Assembly: GCA_012064415.1 (NCBI GenBank)
Contig: SSNU01000248.1
Location: forward strand, 270,704-292,252
Reading direction: 5' to 3'
Length of the DNA: 21,549 nt
Source of the DNA: Gyrodactylus bullatarudis
Taxonomy: Eukaryota; Platyhelminthes; Monogenea; Gyrodactylidea; Gyrodactylidae
In this document: piece after piece, positions 20,126-21,549 of the stretch
Layout: every line of letters starts with the position of its first letter
Position numbering within the stretch: position 1 is the first letter of the stretch
Program-made: the position numbers and the translations under genes
The notes under the pieces: generated by a model
Database searches by the model: none
What the model was told of the DNA's origin: nothing
Seen by the model: only the letters and a program-made list of their open reading frames with translations

Positions 20126-20150
20126 TCTCGAACCTTCCTTATGAGTTTAG

Positions 20151-21549
20151 AAACCAACAATGATATTCTTGATGAAGTTCGACAATATTATCGTTCAAAT
20201 TAAATTTGAGGAAATGAGGCCCAAGAACTCAAACTTTAACAAGTTGTATGGTCTCCCAAAAATACACAAATTAAACCCTGGCGAAGACGAGGCGTCATTA
20301 CAATTTCGACCGATATTAGACATGTGCCAATCACCAACAAGCAAGGTTGCCAAATGGTTAGTGGAGATTCTAAAGCCGATTCGAAATAAAGTGTGTAAGT
20401 ACTCTCTCAAAGACTCTTTCGACTTCGTGGAAATAGTTAAAGACCTAAACTTGAAAGAAGACAAGATGGTGTCGTTAGATGTGTCATCATTATTTACTAA
20501 TGTTCCTTTGGTGGAAACGGTGGAATTTATAAGTAAAACTGCCAAAGAGATTGAAGGTTTCCTGATTCCTCCCATGTTACTGAAGCGTTTATTGTTCATC
20601 TGCTGTAAAGATGTGACGTTTTCATTTGACAACAGAATCTACGTACAAACAGATGGAGTAGCTATGGGCTCTCCCTTGGGACCTGTGCTTGCAGAAATAT
20701 TCATGGGGAAATTAGAATCAGGTCCTCTCGCTCAACTAATATCACAATCGAAATTGTATAGAAGATATGTCGATGATACATTCTTGATTGTAGACAATGA
20801 AACAAATTTGAATATGGTTTTAGAGAAATTCAATGAAGCACACCCAAGCATACAATTTACTTTGGAAGTGGAGGTGGAGAACCAGTTGCCCTTTCTAGAA
20901 GTTTTGTTGTGTAGGAAAGAAGATGGCTCAATAATGAGAAAAGTGCATAGGAAGTCAACTTTTACAGGAAAGCTCCTTAACTACAATTCGTTCTCACCAA
21001 AATCGACTAAGAAAGGCTTGGTAAAATCGTTATTCAGCAGGCTTGAAAAAATCGTGTCACCTGAAATTTTGTTTGAGGAGAAAAACAATCTAAAAGAAAT
21101 CTTTACAGAGAATAATTATCCAATAAATTTTGTGGAAAACGTTTTGAAAGAGACCATTAGCGAGGTTGAAGGGAAAGAAGTGGAGAACAAGATCGATGTT
21201 TTCCTTCCATTCAAAGGAGATGTTTTGGCGTATACTACCCAACAAAAAATTCAACAATGGTATAACGTAACTTTCCCTAAAACAGAACTAAGATTCCACT
21301 TCAAATCCAGAAAATTATTCAACAATACAACTAAAGACAAACTTAATCCTTTGAAAGAATCGAATGTTGTTTACAAATTCAAATGTTTTTGCCAATCTGA
21401 ATACATCGGTCACACAACGAGGAGGTTGGAAGACAGAGTGACAGAGCATTTGTACACAGGCACAACAGCGGTTAGACAACATCTTAGGGAGTGTGAAGAA
21501 AAAGTTTCCCCTGAAAATTTTGAAATCCTTTATAAGCAAACAGGAAACA
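20151..21549 (+). mobile_element. Penelope-like retroelement: RT plus GIY-YIG endonuclease frame, runs off right edge
   Basis: An uninterrupted frame follows the stop at 20148-20150; the first ATG is at 20160 and another at 20214. The frame continues without a stop to the window end (466 codons). Ordered RT motifs: KLYGLPKIHK (ending at 20270), a hallmark of Penelope-like elements; RPILD; SLDVSSLFTNVP (from 20472); GVAMGSPLGP (20655-20684); and catalytic YVDD (20766-20777). After a linker comes the GIY-YIG endonuclease: VVYKFKCFCQSEYIGHTTRR (ending at 21425), LEDR, then EH (21444-21449). The key Tyr, Gly, Arg and Glu of that domain are present, as is the C-x-C that precedes YIG in Penelope proteins. 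The N-terminal part usual before KIHK is missing, so the copy is probably 5'-truncated; the right end is beyond the window. The absence of stops and frameshifts suggests a fairly recent insertion. Confidence 0.93.

Noticed and set aside
20195..20632. Minus-strand open frame of 145 codons
   Set aside because: Antisense shadow of the Penelope-like RT frame, which carries all the recognised motifs.
21315..21539. Minus-strand open frame of 74 codons
   Set aside because: Antisense to the GIY-YIG part of the Penelope-like frame.
1..21549. CRISPR array, bacterial operon, riboswitch, tRNA or rRNA gene
   Set aside because: No regularly spaced repeats, no Shine-Dalgarno-linked gene clusters and no cloverleaf or rRNA-like sequence were seen; the genes are spliced and eukaryotic.

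Overview
The window is AT-rich nuclear DNA from an animal, almost certainly an invertebrate. Spliced genes with GT..AG introns, a metazoan endosomal J-protein, a LIV-1 type zinc transporter, a Penelope-like retroelement and several decayed transposons all point that way. I cannot name the species. A useful lineage clue is that two independent genes carry introns of only 24-35 nt.

Layout. (1) 736-9242, minus strand: the first 23 reconstructed exons of an RME-8/DNAJC13 orthologue, from the start codon to the end of the J domain; the C-terminal part lies beyond the left edge. (2) 9243-11491: a 2.2-kb gap between two divergent genes, holding imperfect inverted repeats and no gene I can support. 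(3) 11492-15385, plus strand: a complete seven-exon ZIP (SLC39A, LIV-1 subfamily) metal transporter of 519 aa. Its large introns hold a frameshifted LINE reverse-transcriptase relic (minus strand) and a foldback element with 77-bp arms. (4) 16737-18155, minus strand: a single-exon gene for a secreted or membrane-anchored, leucine-rich-repeat-like protein of 472 aa, convergent with the ZIP gene. (5) 18156-21549: a transposon-rich flank with the tail of a Tc1/mariner transposase, a Merlin-like transposase fragment, a dispersed repeat also found in the RME-8 gene, and a long open Penelope-like RT plus GIY-YIG endonuclease frame that runs off the right edge.

The three host genes do not form a pathway. 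RME-8 acts in endosomal sorting, the ZIP protein imports divalent metal, and the LRR-like protein is probably extracellular. The mobile elements are unrelated to one another and lie in large introns and intergenic DNA. I found no clearly new biological system. The most unusual signals are the ultra-short introns, a predicted 18-nt microexon, the intronic foldback element, a LINE relic that reaches into a splice-acceptor tract, and an orphan-looking LRR gene. All exon joins are read by eye from splice signals, reading phase and family conservation remembered from known RME-8 and ZIP proteins; no alignment or search was run.
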